Below are positions 25,491-34,889 of a stretch of DNA of 64,000 nt, in pieces. The notes beneath the pieces were generated by a model. The model saw only the letters and a program-made list of their open reading frames with translations, was not told the origin of the DNA and ran no database searches. Positions within the stretch are counted from its first letter, which is position 1. The number at the start of each line of letters is the position of its first letter. The stretch spans positions 434,001 through 498,000 of the forward strand of contig NZ_JBAWKA010000001.1 of NCBI RefSeq assembly GCF_043876815.1, written 5' to 3'. The stretch comes from Gaetbulibacter_A sp043876815 (GTDB lineage: Bacteria; Bacteroidota; Bacteroidia; Flavobacteriales; Flavobacteriaceae). The position numbers and the translations under genes are program-made.

Positions 25491-27179
25491 ATGAAAACAC
25501 CTTATATTTTTTTTCTTGCACTTTTAATGGCGTTATGTATTCATGCTCAAGATCGGATTAATGGCGCCTTATATGCTACCCGTTCCGAGGTTCTTGCCCA
25601 AAATGGCATGGTTGCCACAAGTCATCCATTAGCGACGCAAGTAGGTCTGGATATTTTAAAAAAAGGAGGTAACGCCATTGATGCCGCAATAGCAGCCAAT
25701 GCCACTTTAGGATTAATGGAACCCACAGGTTCAGGTATCGGGGGTGATTTATTCGTTATTCTCTGGGACGCTCAAACTAAAAAACTATATGGTCTTAATG
25801 CCAGTGGGAGGTCTCCTAAAACCTTAACTTTAGAATATTTTGAAAAACAAGGACTTACAGCAATACCAAGTTTTGGACCCTTACCTGTAACGGTTCCCGG
25901 TGCTATAGATGGTTGGTTCGAGCTTCATGAAAAATTCGGATCATTACCTATGAAAGATATTCTTCAGCCTTCTATAAACTATGCTGAAAACGGTTTTCCT
26001 TTAACACAACTTATAGCATGGTATTTCAATCTGAGCATTAATCGATTTAATCAAATGGCCTTTCCAAATATAGAAGATACCTACATGCGTAATGGTAAAA
26101 TACCTCAGGAAGGTGAGGTGTTTAAAAACCCATATTTAGCCAACACATACAAAAAACTGGCTAACCAAGGGCGCGATGTGTTTTATAAAGGAGAGATTGC
26201 TAAAACTATTACAGATTTTATTCAAAGTCAGGGGGGATTTTTGTCAATGGACGATTTTACCCAACATAAAAGTGAATGGGTCGATCCGGTTTCTATTAAT
26301 TACAGAGGTTACGATATTTGGGAATTACCACCAAACGGACAAGGTATTGCTGCTTTACAGATGCTACAAATATTAAAAGTTTATGACTTTTCAAAGATTC
26401 CATTTGGAAGTACGGAACACCTGCATTTATTTACCGAAGCTAAAAAACTGGCTTTTGAAGATCGCGCTAAATATTATGCCGATATGAATTTTGCCAAGGT
26501 TCCGGTGGAAACTTTAATCTCGGAAGCCTATGCTTCTGAGCGGGAAAAATTAATTTCTGATAATGCATCAAAATATTCAGCAGGTGAAATAAGTGCCGGC
26601 GAAACTATATATCTTACTACGGCAGATAAATATGGCAATATGGTGTCTTTTATTCAAAGTAATTATCGCGGAATGGGTTCGGGAATGACACCGCCAAAAC
26701 TTGGATTTATGCTTCAGGATCGAGGAGAGTTGTTTAACCTGAAACGAGGCTATTATAATACCTACGAGCCCGGGAAAAGACCATTTCATACTATTATTCC
26801 GGCATTTATTACAAAAGACGGACAACCTTTTATGAGTTTTGGTGTTATGGGAGGTGATTTTCAGCCCCAAGGTCATGCCCAAATCATAATGAATATCATC
26901 GATTTTGGTATGAACGTTCAAGAAGCCGGAGATGCCCCACGCTGGGACCATTCTGGGTCATCATCGCCAACAGGAGAGGCTGCAGAATATCCCGGAACTA
27001 TTCATGTTGAATCTGGAATCCCATATGAAACCGTTAGAGGTTTAATGAAAAAAAGACATTTTGTTGGTTATGGGCTGGGTGGTTATGGTGGTTACCAAGC
27101 CATTATGTGGGATGCCGAAAATAAAGTGTATCACGGCGCTTCTGAAAGTCGAAAGGACGGACAGGCTGCCGGGTACTAA
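25491..27179 (+). CDS. Gamma-glutamyltransferase-family protein (YwrD/acylase-like variant)
   Basis: Secreted Ntn-hydrolase-type enzyme, 562 aa, signal peptide about 1-19 (LCIHAQ). Family features: ATSHPLATQVGLDILKKGGNAIDAAIAANATLGLMEPTGSGIGGD and GAIDGWFELHEKFGSLP. The autocatalytic site reads GETIYLTTADKYGN: Thr372 matches the GGT nucleophile, but the following TH of classical GGTs is Ile-Tyr. That pattern is known in the YwrD/glutaryl-acylase-like branch, so the enzyme may not prefer glutathione. It stands alone and converges on the GT2 gene with a 4-bp gap. Confidence 0.88.
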   Translation: MKTPYIFFLALLMALCIHAQDRINGALYATRSEVLAQNGMVATSHPLATQVGLDILKKGGNAIDAAIAANATLGLMEPTGSGIGGDLFVILWDAQTKKLYGLNASGRSPKTLTLEYFEKQGLTAIPSFGPLPVTVPGAIDGWFELHEKFGSLPMKDILQPSINYAENGFPLTQLIAWYFNLSINRFNQMAFPNIEDTYMRNGKIPQEGEVFKNPYLANTYKKLANQGRDVFYKGEIAKTITDFIQSQGGFLSMDDFTQHKSEWVDPVSINYRGYDIWELPPNGQGIAALQMLQILKVYDFSKIPFGSTEHLHLFTEAKKLAFEDRAKYYADMNFAKVPVETLISEAYASEREKLISDNASKYSAGEISAGETIYLTTADKYGNMVSFIQSNYRGMGSGMTPPKLGFMLQDRGELFNLKRGYYNTYEPGKRPFHTIIPAFITKDGQPFMSFGVMGGDFQPQGHAQIIMNIIDFGMNVQEAGDAPRWDHSGSSSPTGEAAEYPGTIHVESGIPYETVRGLMKKRHFVGYGLGGYGGYQAIMWDAENKVYHGASESRKDGQAAGY

Positions 27180-27183
27180 AGTA

Positions 27184-28674
27184 TTACACTTTTGATGTTA
27201 ATGATTTGAAGAAGACATAACCAAAACCAATGAAAAGCATTAAGTGGAATGGGAATAATCCAAAATCGCCACCCTGATCACCTACCACAAAGGCACTATA
27301 AAGGCCAAATCCGAAATACAACATTAGTAGACCTTCAAAGATCACATGTACGGAAATGTTCTTGCTTATGTATTTGTTGGTTTTCCAATTATCTTTAAAC
27401 TTAGCGATATTGAATTTAGGAGTTCTTACGAACTCGCTTTTCTTTCCTAAATGCCCTTCAATAACAGCGATGGTATTGTGCAATGAAAAGCCCATAGCAA
27501 TGGAGAAAAACAGGAAGAACATTCCAATGTATTGAATGAAATTCTTAATCCCGTCGCCGTAAATATTACGGTACATGATCCAATAGCAAATAAAGAAAAT
27601 TATAGTACTCGTTACGAAGAAACTCATCACTATGAAATAGGTTTTCAAGTGTTCGTATTCGTTTTTAATGTAAAGCATGGGAATACTTAAAACAGCCACA
27701 ATTAAAATATTCAAAAACATGGTGCTATTGAGTAAATGCAGCAATCCGTGAACCTTAGTTTTAGCTGATATATTTTGACTTTTCAAGACACGCCAAAGCA
27801 TTTTCCTAAAGTTCTCAGCACCACCTTTATTCCAGCGGAACTGCTGGGAACGTGCTGCACTGATAACAATCGGCAGTTCGGCCGGGGTTTCAACATCCTC
27901 CAGATATTTGAATTTCCAGTTCTTAAGTTGTGCCCGGTAGCTTAGATCCAGATCCTCGGTCAAGGTATCACCTTCCCAATTACCGGCATCGATAATGCAT
28001 TCTTTACGCCAAACACCGGCTGTACCATTAAAGTTAATAAAATGCCCTTTACTATTTCTTCCAACCTGTTCCAGAGTAAAGTGAGCATCCAATGCGAAGG
28101 CTTGTATTCTTGTTAGTATAGAGTAGTTTCGATTTATATGGCCCCAACGGGTTTGAACAACACCTATATTTGGATTTTTAAAGTAAGGTACCGTGCGTTT
28201 CAACCAGTCTTCTTCAGGTAAGAAATCGGAATCAAAAATGGCAATGAAATCACCTTTGGCAGTTTTAAGGCCCTCTTTAAGTGCGCCTGCTTTAAAACCT
28301 ACACGGTTTTCCCGGGTCATGTGTTTGATATCCAGTCCTGTGGCCTGTAGCTTTTTGATATGCTCACGTGTGGTTTCAACGGTTTCATCTGTAGAATCGT
28401 CTAGAACCTGAATTTCTAATTTATCTTTTGGGTAATCTATTTTGGCTATGTTATCCAATAAACGGTCCATAACATACATTTCGTTATAAACTGGTAATTG
28501 AATGGTTACCGATGGAATTTCATCCGGGTTCGATAAATCAAATTTTTCTGCAGTGTCTTCTTTGCGCTTGGCTGTGAGGTAATTGAACAACAGATTTAGC
28601 TGCGCCAGGGCGTAAGCCAATATCATGATCAATGCGAAGGTATAAACTGCTATGATTATCTTTTCTAATATCAT
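27184..28674 (-). CDS. Membrane GT2 glycosyltransferase (cellulose-synthase-like)
   Basis: 496 aa: N-terminal membrane helix, cytoplasmic GT-A domain (about 45-300), then several C-terminal helices. Processive-GT2 motifs are present: VTIQLPVYNEMYV, VLDDSTDET, the DxD-like FDSDFLPEEDW, the acceptor Asp in EDLDLSYR, and Q(Q/R)FRW as RSQQFRWNKGGAEN. It uses a nucleotide sugar and probably makes a glycolipid or short glycan. Its start overlaps the stop of the preceding GT2 gene by 4 nt (ATGA). Confidence 0.88.
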   Translation of the reverse strand: MILEKIIIAVYTFALIMILAYALAQLNLLFNYLTAKRKEDTAEKFDLSNPDEIPSVTIQLPVYNEMYVMDRLLDNIAKIDYPKDKLEIQVLDDSTDETVETTREHIKKLQATGLDIKHMTRENRVGFKAGALKEGLKTAKGDFIAIFDSDFLPEEDWLKRTVPYFKNPNIGVVQTRWGHINRNYSILTRIQAFALDAHFTLEQVGRNSKGHFINFNGTAGVWRKECIIDAGNWEGDTLTEDLDLSYRAQLKNWKFKYLEDVETPAELPIVISAARSQQFRWNKGGAENFRKMLWRVLKSQNISAKTKVHGLLHLLNSTMFLNILIVAVLSIPMLYIKNEYEHLKTYFIVMSFFVTSTIIFFICYWIMYRNIYGDGIKNFIQYIGMFFLFFSIAMGFSLHNTIAVIEGHLGKKSEFVRTPKFNIAKFKDNWKTNKYISKNISVHVIFEGLLMLYFGFGLYSAFVVGDQGGDFGLFPFHLMLFIGFGYVFFKSLTSKV

Positions 28675-29360
28675 TTAATACTGTATTTAAAAATCCAACC
28701 TAGAATTTTTATGCCTGCAAATATAGCACCTTTTACCGTACCAGAAACTTTTGAAACACCAATTCTGTTTCTGTAATGAACCGGAACCTCGGAATATAAG
28801 AGGTTTTTCCTTAGGGCTTTTAGTTGCATTTCTACGGTCCAACCATAGGTTTTATCTTGCATGTTAAGGGCTAAGAGCTTTTCATATTTTATAGCCCTAA
28901 AGGGACCAAGGTCCGTAAATTTGGCATTAAAAAAAAATCGCATTAGCGTAGTGGCTAACCAATTTCCAAAAATCTGAGGCATGGTCATCGATCCCTTTTC
29001 TCTTAGATGTTTGACACGAGCACCTATAATCAAGTCTTTGTTCTCTTTTATAATAGGATTAACAATTTTATTTAATTCCTCTGGATAATCACTATAATCA
29101 CCATCTAAAAACACAACGATATCCGGTTTTAAAGTTTGTCTGGCGATATACTCCATGCCTTTTAAACAAGCATAGCCATAACCCTTATTCATCTCTGTAA
29201 GTACTGTGGCACCGGCAGTTTTAGCATTGGTTTCGGTAGCATCGGTAGAGCCATTACTCACCACGATTACTTCATCTACGATTTTTGGAATGTCCTGGAT
29301 GACGAGACCAATTGAGTTTGCTTCGTTATAAGCTGGAATGATAACTTTAATTATGGCCAT
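28671..29360 (-). CDS. GT2 glycosyltransferase (polyprenyl-phosphate sugar transferase-like)
   Basis: 229 aa, a single GT-A domain without membrane helices. IKVIIPAYNEANSIGLVIQDIP, VVSNGSTDATETNA and the metal-binding VVFLDGDYSDYPEEL are typical of dolichol-phosphate-mannose synthase-like GT2 enzymes. It could make the lipid-linked donor for the polytopic transferase at 23977 (inference). Coupled by a 4-nt overlap to the downstream GT2; 41 nt after the iron-sulfur gene. Confidence 0.86.
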   Translation of the reverse strand: MAIIKVIIPAYNEANSIGLVIQDIPKIVDEVIVVSNGSTDATETNAKTAGATVLTEMNKGYGYACLKGMEYIARQTLKPDIVVFLDGDYSDYPEELNKIVNPIIKENKDLIIGARVKHLREKGSMTMPQIFGNWLATTLMRFFFNAKFTDLGPFRAIKYEKLLALNMQDKTYGWTVEMQLKALRKNLLYSEVPVHYRNRIGVSKVSGTVKGAIFAGIKILGWIFKYSIK

Positions 29361-29401
29361 TTGAAATTCTTAGGGCTGTAAAAATACAATTGTTTGGGCT
29401 A

Positions 29402-31003
29402 TTATTTTTTATTTACAAAGGTCATTAAATCGACATCATTGCCCAGTAAAATATCATTGGGGTTAATCCGACCTTTCATGGTGTCATTTTCCAATTTTAA
29501 AACACCTCTTGGACATACCGCACTGCATATACCACAGCCCACACAACTGGAGCGTACAATATTTTCGCCTTTCTGCGCGTATGCGCGAACATCAATACCC
29601 ATCTCACAATAGGTGGAACAATTACCACAGGAAATACATTGTCCGCCGTTTGTAGTAATTCTGAATTTTGAAAAAAAACGTTGCTGAAAACCCAGGATGG
29701 CGGCCATAGGGCAACCGAATCGACACCATACACGATTTCCAAAAATGGGATAAAAACCTGTACCGATAACACCTGAAAAAATAGAGCCAATGTAAAGGCC
29801 ATAGGCAGATCGTAAGGAACTTGCTTTTATCAAAAAGATTTTCTCGGTGGTTCCAGTGTAATGCATTATAAATAATGCTGCTATAATTAGAAAATAACCT
29901 ATGGCACCATAGCGAGCATCCTTCCCTAAACTTTCACGTTTAAATATCATGACTACTGTAAATACTGCAGTTAACAGCAAGCCAACCCCAATTAAAAAAA
30001 CATTTTGGGTTAACCAATATCGGGAAGGGTCTTTACCCAAATAGGTGTAAATTACGGCAGTAGTCATGATTACTGAAAACACCAGAACAGCGTGGATTAA
30101 CCAGCGCTCCAGTTTCCAGGCTTTTAATGATTTATCACTAAGATGCCGAAAGGGATCTCCGGCAGTTTCAGCCAAACCACCACAACCACAAACCCAGGAG
30201 CAATACCAGCGTTTTCCGTATTTGTAAGTTAAAATAGGTGTGATAATAAATATCGAAGCGATACCAAAAAGAAGCATCGATAGACCTAATGTCCCTGAGG
30301 ATAATAAGCCATTTACAGACCATTGATCGAAAACATAATAGTTTAACGGCCAAATACTTTTCAGGTCGTAGTAGGGTAAATTATAATCCGGACTCGCATT
30401 CAGACGCGACATAAATTCCGGGATTAAAAAGGCAAAGCCTAATTGAAAGAACATGACCGAAACAGTTCGGATTTGTTCGTATCTATTATGACGGTATTTT
30501 AATATGAATTTATATCCAAAAATGATGATGGCTAGCGTGTAAAGTGTGCCATAAACAAACCATTGACTCGCTGGATTCCCACTCAATAATTTACTTAAAG
30601 GATCGAATAGACCAACGAGGCCCGTATTGTTCTCCCCGTTGGAAGCTAATCCTAAAAGGCTCGGATAGAAATACAATACAATATAAAAGAGCGTCAAGAC
30701 AAGTCCTAAAATCCAACCCAGGGTTCCTCTGGAACTGATAGCTTTAAACCAAACCCCGTCATTTTTAATTCCTTTTTGTTCATTGAGATAAAGGTCATGG
30801 GTAAATAAAACGACACCTATGGTCATAAGACCTAATGCCAGACTTAAAAAAAGGCCTTGATTTGGAAAGGAGGTATTCAAGGCGGCCAAAGTAAGTATGA
30901 ACAAGCCCGAAGTTCCCAGTGCAACAGCAAATTTTTGTTTTGTTGTTAGCGGTTGGGCATCAGGTTTTACCAATGCCATAGAGGTATTTAATTTAAGGCT
31001 CAT
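29402..31003 (-). CDS. NapH/NosR-like membrane ferredoxin (polyferredoxin-type 4Fe-4S protein)
   Basis: 533-aa integral membrane redox protein. After several helices come WYCSWVCGCGG and, later, VWCRFGCP, the paired CxxxCP-like motifs of the NapH/NosR/RdxA group, followed by two [4Fe-4S] ferredoxin motifs, CISCGNCSTYC and CVGCGICSAVCPRG. It should move electrons across or along the inner membrane. Its start overlaps the stop of the FAD oxidoreductase by 4 nt (ATGA), so the two form a redox pair, and two glycosyltransferases follow. No nitrate, nitrite or N2O reductase genes are near, so the electron acceptor is unknown. Confidence 0.88.
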   Translation of the reverse strand: MSLKLNTSMALVKPDAQPLTTKQKFAVALGTSGLFILTLAALNTSFPNQGLFLSLALGLMTIGVVLFTHDLYLNEQKGIKNDGVWFKAISSRGTLGWILGLVLTLFYIVLYFYPSLLGLASNGENNTGLVGLFDPLSKLLSGNPASQWFVYGTLYTLAIIIFGYKFILKYRHNRYEQIRTVSVMFFQLGFAFLIPEFMSRLNASPDYNLPYYDLKSIWPLNYYVFDQWSVNGLLSSGTLGLSMLLFGIASIFIITPILTYKYGKRWYCSWVCGCGGLAETAGDPFRHLSDKSLKAWKLERWLIHAVLVFSVIMTTAVIYTYLGKDPSRYWLTQNVFLIGVGLLLTAVFTVVMIFKRESLGKDARYGAIGYFLIIAALFIMHYTGTTEKIFLIKASSLRSAYGLYIGSIFSGVIGTGFYPIFGNRVWCRFGCPMAAILGFQQRFFSKFRITTNGGQCISCGNCSTYCEMGIDVRAYAQKGENIVRSSCVGCGICSAVCPRGVLKLENDTMKGRINPNDILLGNDVDLMTFVNKK

Positions 31004-32304
31004 TGGGTCGAGGTTTCAAATGTTTTTAAATAGGTACTTTTAATGGTGTTTTCAAAATGTGTATAAAACTCCGGATCAAAATTGGCCTCCTCCAGATGTT
31101 CTATAACATAATCGATATCACGTTTATCGGTAAGCCAACGATCAAAAACCTCATGACGCATTCGAATTCCCAGGGTATTAATGCCCAAAAATGTCTTATT
31201 GCTCTTATTGTATGCGATGGTAATACATTTCGTGTCATCATCATGCCTCCAATGAAAATGTGCTTCTTCATCTGTTGGTTTTGCAGAAACCCAACCATAC
31301 GTTTGATATTCAATATCAAAAAACTTAGCTGAATTAAACCAATGTCCGGGATTGTACGTCATGCGATTTCCACAAATGGTTTGGGCTAAAGTTTCACCCA
31401 TCATACGTCCGGTGTACCATACGGCTTCTACCGATTTTCGACGTCCTATAGGCTCGTATTGCTCGGCACAATCACCAATAGCATAAATATCTTGAACATT
31501 GGTTTCTAGGTAGCGGTTAACCTTTACACCGCGTAAGGTTTCAATACCCGATTCTTTTAAAAAATCAATATTTGGTGATACACCGGCTGTTAAGCCCACA
31601 AGATTACAAGGGATTTCTTCACCGGTCTCCGCGATAACGACTGATTTTACCTGACCATTTTCATCCGATTTAATTTCTTTAAGATTGGTCTTCAAACGAA
31701 GGTCAATATTATGGTTTCGAATATGTCGTGAAATCATTTGGCTATCACCTTCTGGTAAAACATTATTCCAAAAACTGGATTCCCTTACCAAAAAGGTTAC
31801 AGGAATTTTGCGGGTGCTGAGCATTTCAGCCAACTCAATACCAATCAAGCCACCACCTACAATAACAGCCCGTTTACATACCTTGTTGTTTGGGGCATAG
31901 GTTTCTAAGATGTCAAGATCTTGTTTATGATAGAGCCCGGTAACACCTTTAAGATCCTGTCCAGGCCAGCCAAATTTATTGGGTTTGCTGCCCGTGGCTA
32001 TAATGAGCTTATCATAGCTTATTGAACTGCCATCATTTAAATGAATACTTTTATTTTTCGGTGTAATACGGTTTACAAAGCCTTGTTTTAGATCGATTCG
32101 ATTCTTTTCCCAAAACCAGTTTTCATAGGGTTGGGTCTGCTCGAAGGTCATGTGTCCCATATAAACGTACATCAAGGCCGTACGTGAGAAAAAATAGGGT
32201 GTTTCGGCAGAAATGATCGTGATTTTCTTATCGGAATTTTTTCGGATGTGCCGGGCAGCAGTTATTCCTGAAATGCCATTTCCTATAATAACAATATGTT
32301 CCAT
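31000..32304 (-). CDS. FAD-dependent pyridine nucleotide-disulfide-type oxidoreductase (NirB/rubredoxin-reductase-like)
   Basis: 434 aa from the ATG at 32302-32304 (MEHIVIIGNGISGITAARHI); an ATG 27 nt earlier would put nine extra residues before the dinucleotide fold and is less likely. FAD motif GNGISG at the N-terminus, ATGSKPNKFGWPG, NAD-binding VIVGGGLIGIELAEML, and the second FAD motif DIYAIGDCAE. The fold matches the N-terminal half of nitrite reductase NirB or rubredoxin reductase. It is translationally coupled to the membrane ferredoxin and probably passes NAD(P)H electrons to it. Confidence 0.88.
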   Translation of the reverse strand: MEHIVIIGNGISGITAARHIRKNSDKKITIISAETPYFFSRTALMYVYMGHMTFEQTQPYENWFWEKNRIDLKQGFVNRITPKNKSIHLNDGSSISYDKLIIATGSKPNKFGWPGQDLKGVTGLYHKQDLDILETYAPNNKVCKRAVIVGGGLIGIELAEMLSTRKIPVTFLVRESSFWNNVLPEGDSQMISRHIRNHNIDLRLKTNLKEIKSDENGQVKSVVIAETGEEIPCNLVGLTAGVSPNIDFLKESGIETLRGVKVNRYLETNVQDIYAIGDCAEQYEPIGRRKSVEAVWYTGRMMGETLAQTICGNRMTYNPGHWFNSAKFFDIEYQTYGWVSAKPTDEEAHFHWRHDDDTKCITIAYNKSNKTFLGINTLGIRMRHEVFDRWLTDKRDIDYVIEHLEEANFDPEFYTHFENTIKSTYLKTFETSTQ

Positions 32305-32396
32305 AAAGAGATTTTGAGGGCAATCAATCATTGATAAAGATAAGAACTTATTTTAAGTTTAATTTAGAAACCGAATATTTTTTAAAAATGGATTAG

Positions 32397-32404
32397 TATC
32401 TTTC
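32397..32404 (+). promoter_or_regulatory. Weak -7 element for the GH113-like gene
   Basis: TATCTTTC differs from TAnnTTTG in the last base only and lies 25 nt upstream of the ATG at 32429. Confidence 0.25.
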
Positions 32405-32428
32405 GCTTAAGATAAGATTCGTCAAAAA

Positions 32429-33436
32429 ATGAAATTTTGTAAATGCCTAACGGTTTTAATCTGTTTAATTGTAGGGTCTTGCCGAAGTCAGCCTGATAAA
32501 ATTAATGGCGTTAGTTTTGTTTCTTCGCGGGAAGCCATAGATGCACAACACATAAGACCTATTTTGGATTTGAACGCCAATTATTCCGCTGTTATGCCTT
32601 TTGGTTTTATCCGCGACCTTCAACATCCAGAATTGATATTTAATACAGAACGGCAATGGTTTGGTGAGCGTGTTGAAGGTGTGAAGCAATACGTTAAAGT
32701 GTTGCAGGATCATCAGATTCAAGTCATGTTGAAACCTCAAATATGGGTAAGGCGTGGCGAATTTACCGGGCAGATCACTATGGCCAATGAAGCCGACTGG
32801 AAAACCTTTGAAGCCTCTTATTCAAAATTTATTTTAACCTACGCTGAACTCGCCGAACAATTAAATGTGCCTGTGTTCTGTATAGGTACTGAACTTAAAA
32901 ACTTTACACACGATCGCCCGCAATTTTGGGAAGACTTAATTTCAAAAATAAGACGCATTTATAAAGGTAAATTAACCTATGCTGCTAATTGGAATGAGTA
33001 TGCTACAGTGCCATTCTGGAGTTCTTTGGATTATGTTGGTATTGACGCATATTTTCCGGTTAGTGACAAGAAAATGCCCACTGTTGAGGATTGTCTTTCA
33101 GGATGGGGAAAATATAAAATGGACATGAAAGGTCTGTCTCAAAAACTAAATAAACCTATCCTATTCACCGAATATGGATACCGCAGCGTAGATTACTCCG
33201 GAAAGGCGCCATGGAACAGTGATCGTGATATGAAGGGTGTTAATTTACAAGCCCAGTGTAATGCTACAGAAGCTCTTTTTAAAACCTTTTGGAATGAACC
33301 GTGGTTTGCAGGTGGATTTCTATGGAAATGGTTTCATAATCACGATAAGGTAGGCGGTGAAAACAATACCATGTTTACACCTCAAAATAAACCTGTTCAA
33401 GCTCTGATCAAAAAGCAGTACCGCTTAAATGGGTGA
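32429..33436 (+). CDS. GH113-like glycoside hydrolase lipoprotein
   Basis: 335 aa with a lipoprotein signal (LICLIVGSC, Cys18). The TIM-barrel body matches the GH113 mannan-active family: VFCIGTELKNF carries the acid/base Glu, LDYVGIDAYFPVS is a typical strand 6, and PILFTEYGYRS carries the nucleophile Glu. Both catalytic residues are present. Anchored at the cell surface or in the periplasm, it would cut beta-mannose linkages; whether it acts on food or on the cell's own mannosylated glycans is open, given the mannosyltransferase-like gene nearby. A weak -7 element lies 25 nt upstream. Confidence 0.83.
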   Translation: MKFCKCLTVLICLIVGSCRSQPDKINGVSFVSSREAIDAQHIRPILDLNANYSAVMPFGFIRDLQHPELIFNTERQWFGERVEGVKQYVKVLQDHQIQVMLKPQIWVRRGEFTGQITMANEADWKTFEASYSKFILTYAELAEQLNVPVFCIGTELKNFTHDRPQFWEDLISKIRRIYKGKLTYAANWNEYATVPFWSSLDYVGIDAYFPVSDKKMPTVEDCLSGWGKYKMDMKGLSQKLNKPILFTEYGYRSVDYSGKAPWNSDRDMKGVNLQAQCNATEALFKTFWNEPWFAGGFLWKWFHNHDKVGGENNTMFTPQNKPVQALIKKQYRLNG

Positions 33437-33468
33437 ATTTCAATAATAATTATTAAAAATAGAATAAC

Positions 33469-34194
33469 ATGCGAACTTTTGCTATTGGAGATATCCATGG
33501 CGGTTTTAAGGCCTTGATACAACTTTTAAATACTATGGAAATTACTGAGGAAGATCAATTGATTTTTTTGGGAGATTATGTTGATGGTTGGTCGGAGTCG
33601 GCTCAAGTAATTGCGTTTTTAATGGAGTTAAAGGAAACGTTTTCTTGTGTTTTTATAAAAGGAAATCATGATGTTTGGTGCGAAAACTGGCTAGAAGAAG
33701 GCGCTGTTAATCCGTCGTGGTACATCCATGGAGGTAAAGCCACCTTAGGAAGTTACACTGATATTTCACGAGAGGAAAAGCAAAAACATCTGGAATTTTT
33801 TAAAGGCATGAAGCCGTATTTTCTAGATGATAATAACCGCTTGTTCATTCATGCTGGTTTTACCTCAATGCATGGTGTGGGTAAGGAAGTATCTCAGGAT
33901 ACGTTTTTTTACGACAGAACGCTTTGGGAAATGGCACTTGCCTTAAATGAGCATATTAAAAAGGATGATCCAAACTATCCCAATCGGCTGAAACATTACA
34001 GTGAAATCTACATCGGTCATACACCAACCACCCGTTATCAATCAGACCTTCCGATGCAAGCCGCCGGCGTTTGGAATATTGACACCGGTGCTGCCTTTAA
34101 AGGGAAATTATCGGCCATAAATATTGATACTAAAGCCGTGTACCAGAGTGATCCTTTACCGGATTTGTATCCTGATGAAAAAGGCAGAAATTAA
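33469..34194 (+). CDS. Calcineurin-type serine/threonine phosphatase-like metallophosphoesterase
   Basis: 241-aa cytoplasmic protein with all metal-binding motifs of the PPP/calcineurin fold: FAIGDIHGGF (GDxHG), FLGDYVDGW (GDxVDRG-like, with Gly-Trp in place of Arg-Gly), FIKGNHDVW (GNHD/E), HAGF, and YIGHTPT. It is similar to the bacterial PrpA-like and ApaH-like enzymes. It starts 32 nt after the GH113-like gene, and its last 4 nt overlap the end of the convergent arsenosugar glycosyltransferase gene. Confidence 0.87.
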   Translation: MRTFAIGDIHGGFKALIQLLNTMEITEEDQLIFLGDYVDGWSESAQVIAFLMELKETFSCVFIKGNHDVWCENWLEEGAVNPSWYIHGGKATLGSYTDISREEKQKHLEFFKGMKPYFLDDNNRLFIHAGFTSMHGVGKEVSQDTFFYDRTLWEMALALNEHIKKDDPNYPNRLKHYSEIYIGHTPTTRYQSDLPMQAAGVWNIDTGAAFKGKLSAINIDTKAVYQSDPLPDLYPDEKGRN

Positions 34195-34889
34195 TAATCA
34201 AGGACGTGTTTTTTGTAATAGTTGTTGAGGTGCGTAGCCGAAGCGCCGAAGAATTTTTTTAAATGTATAATCGCATAATGATATTGCACTCTCCAGATCC
34301 CATGTGAATTGTACGTTCGTGCCGAGGTGATCAACCATTTTTTTATGATTACAAAGGTTTTTCGCTCGTATAATTTTCGGATAAGGTCATTGTCTTCGTA
34401 AATAAAAAATTGTTCATCATAACCCCCAACGGCCTTAAAAAGAGCTTTTGTAATAAACAAACTTTGGTCGCCACCTCTACAGGAGAGAAAAGGTAATTGC
34501 GTTAGCCAGCCAGCAAACTTTAACCAAGGATGATTACTGTCAAACTTCATTCTAAAGCAGCCGGATTCGCTACCGTTAGTGATTTCATTCAGAATAAGTT
34601 TATCAAAATGTTTAGGAGGTAAACAGTCAGCGTGCAAGAAATAAAGGATCGTTCCTTGTGCCTCTTTAGCGCCAAGATTCATTTGTTTCGCCCTGCCTTT
34701 TTTGGATGGTAATACTAAAATTCCTTCTGTTTTTTTTAAAAGATCGAAAGTACCATCAGTACTACCGCCATCTACAAAAATAAGTTCGAAATGGCTTGGG
34801 TTAGAGGCATGTTTTCGCAAGTTTTCCAAAAGTATTGGAATGCTGTTCACCTCGTTTAAAACCGGAATTATAATGGATAGTTTAATCAT
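34191..34889 (-). CDS. TIGR04283-type arsenosugar biosynthesis glycosyltransferase (GT2)
   Basis: 232 aa, GT-A fold: LSIIIPVLNEVNSI, LIFVDGGSTDGTFDLL, the subfamily signature GRAKQMNLGAKEAQGTILYFLHADC, and GGDQSLFITKALFKAVGGYDE. These identify the GT2 subfamily that NCBI ties to arsenosugar loci. It would glycosylate an arsenic-bearing intermediate or its carrier; the real donor and acceptor are unknown to me. Its start overlaps the DUF547 gene by 8 nt, so the two are translated together. The arsM gene lies just upstream. Confidence 0.87.
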   Translation of the reverse strand: MIKLSIIIPVLNEVNSIPILLENLRKHASNPSHFELIFVDGGSTDGTFDLLKKTEGILVLPSKKGRAKQMNLGAKEAQGTILYFLHADCLPPKHFDKLILNEITNGSESGCFRMKFDSNHPWLKFAGWLTQLPFLSCRGGDQSLFITKALFKAVGGYDEQFFIYEDNDLIRKLYERKTFVIIKKWLITSARTYNSHGIWRVQYHYAIIHLKKFFGASATHLNNYYKKHVLDY

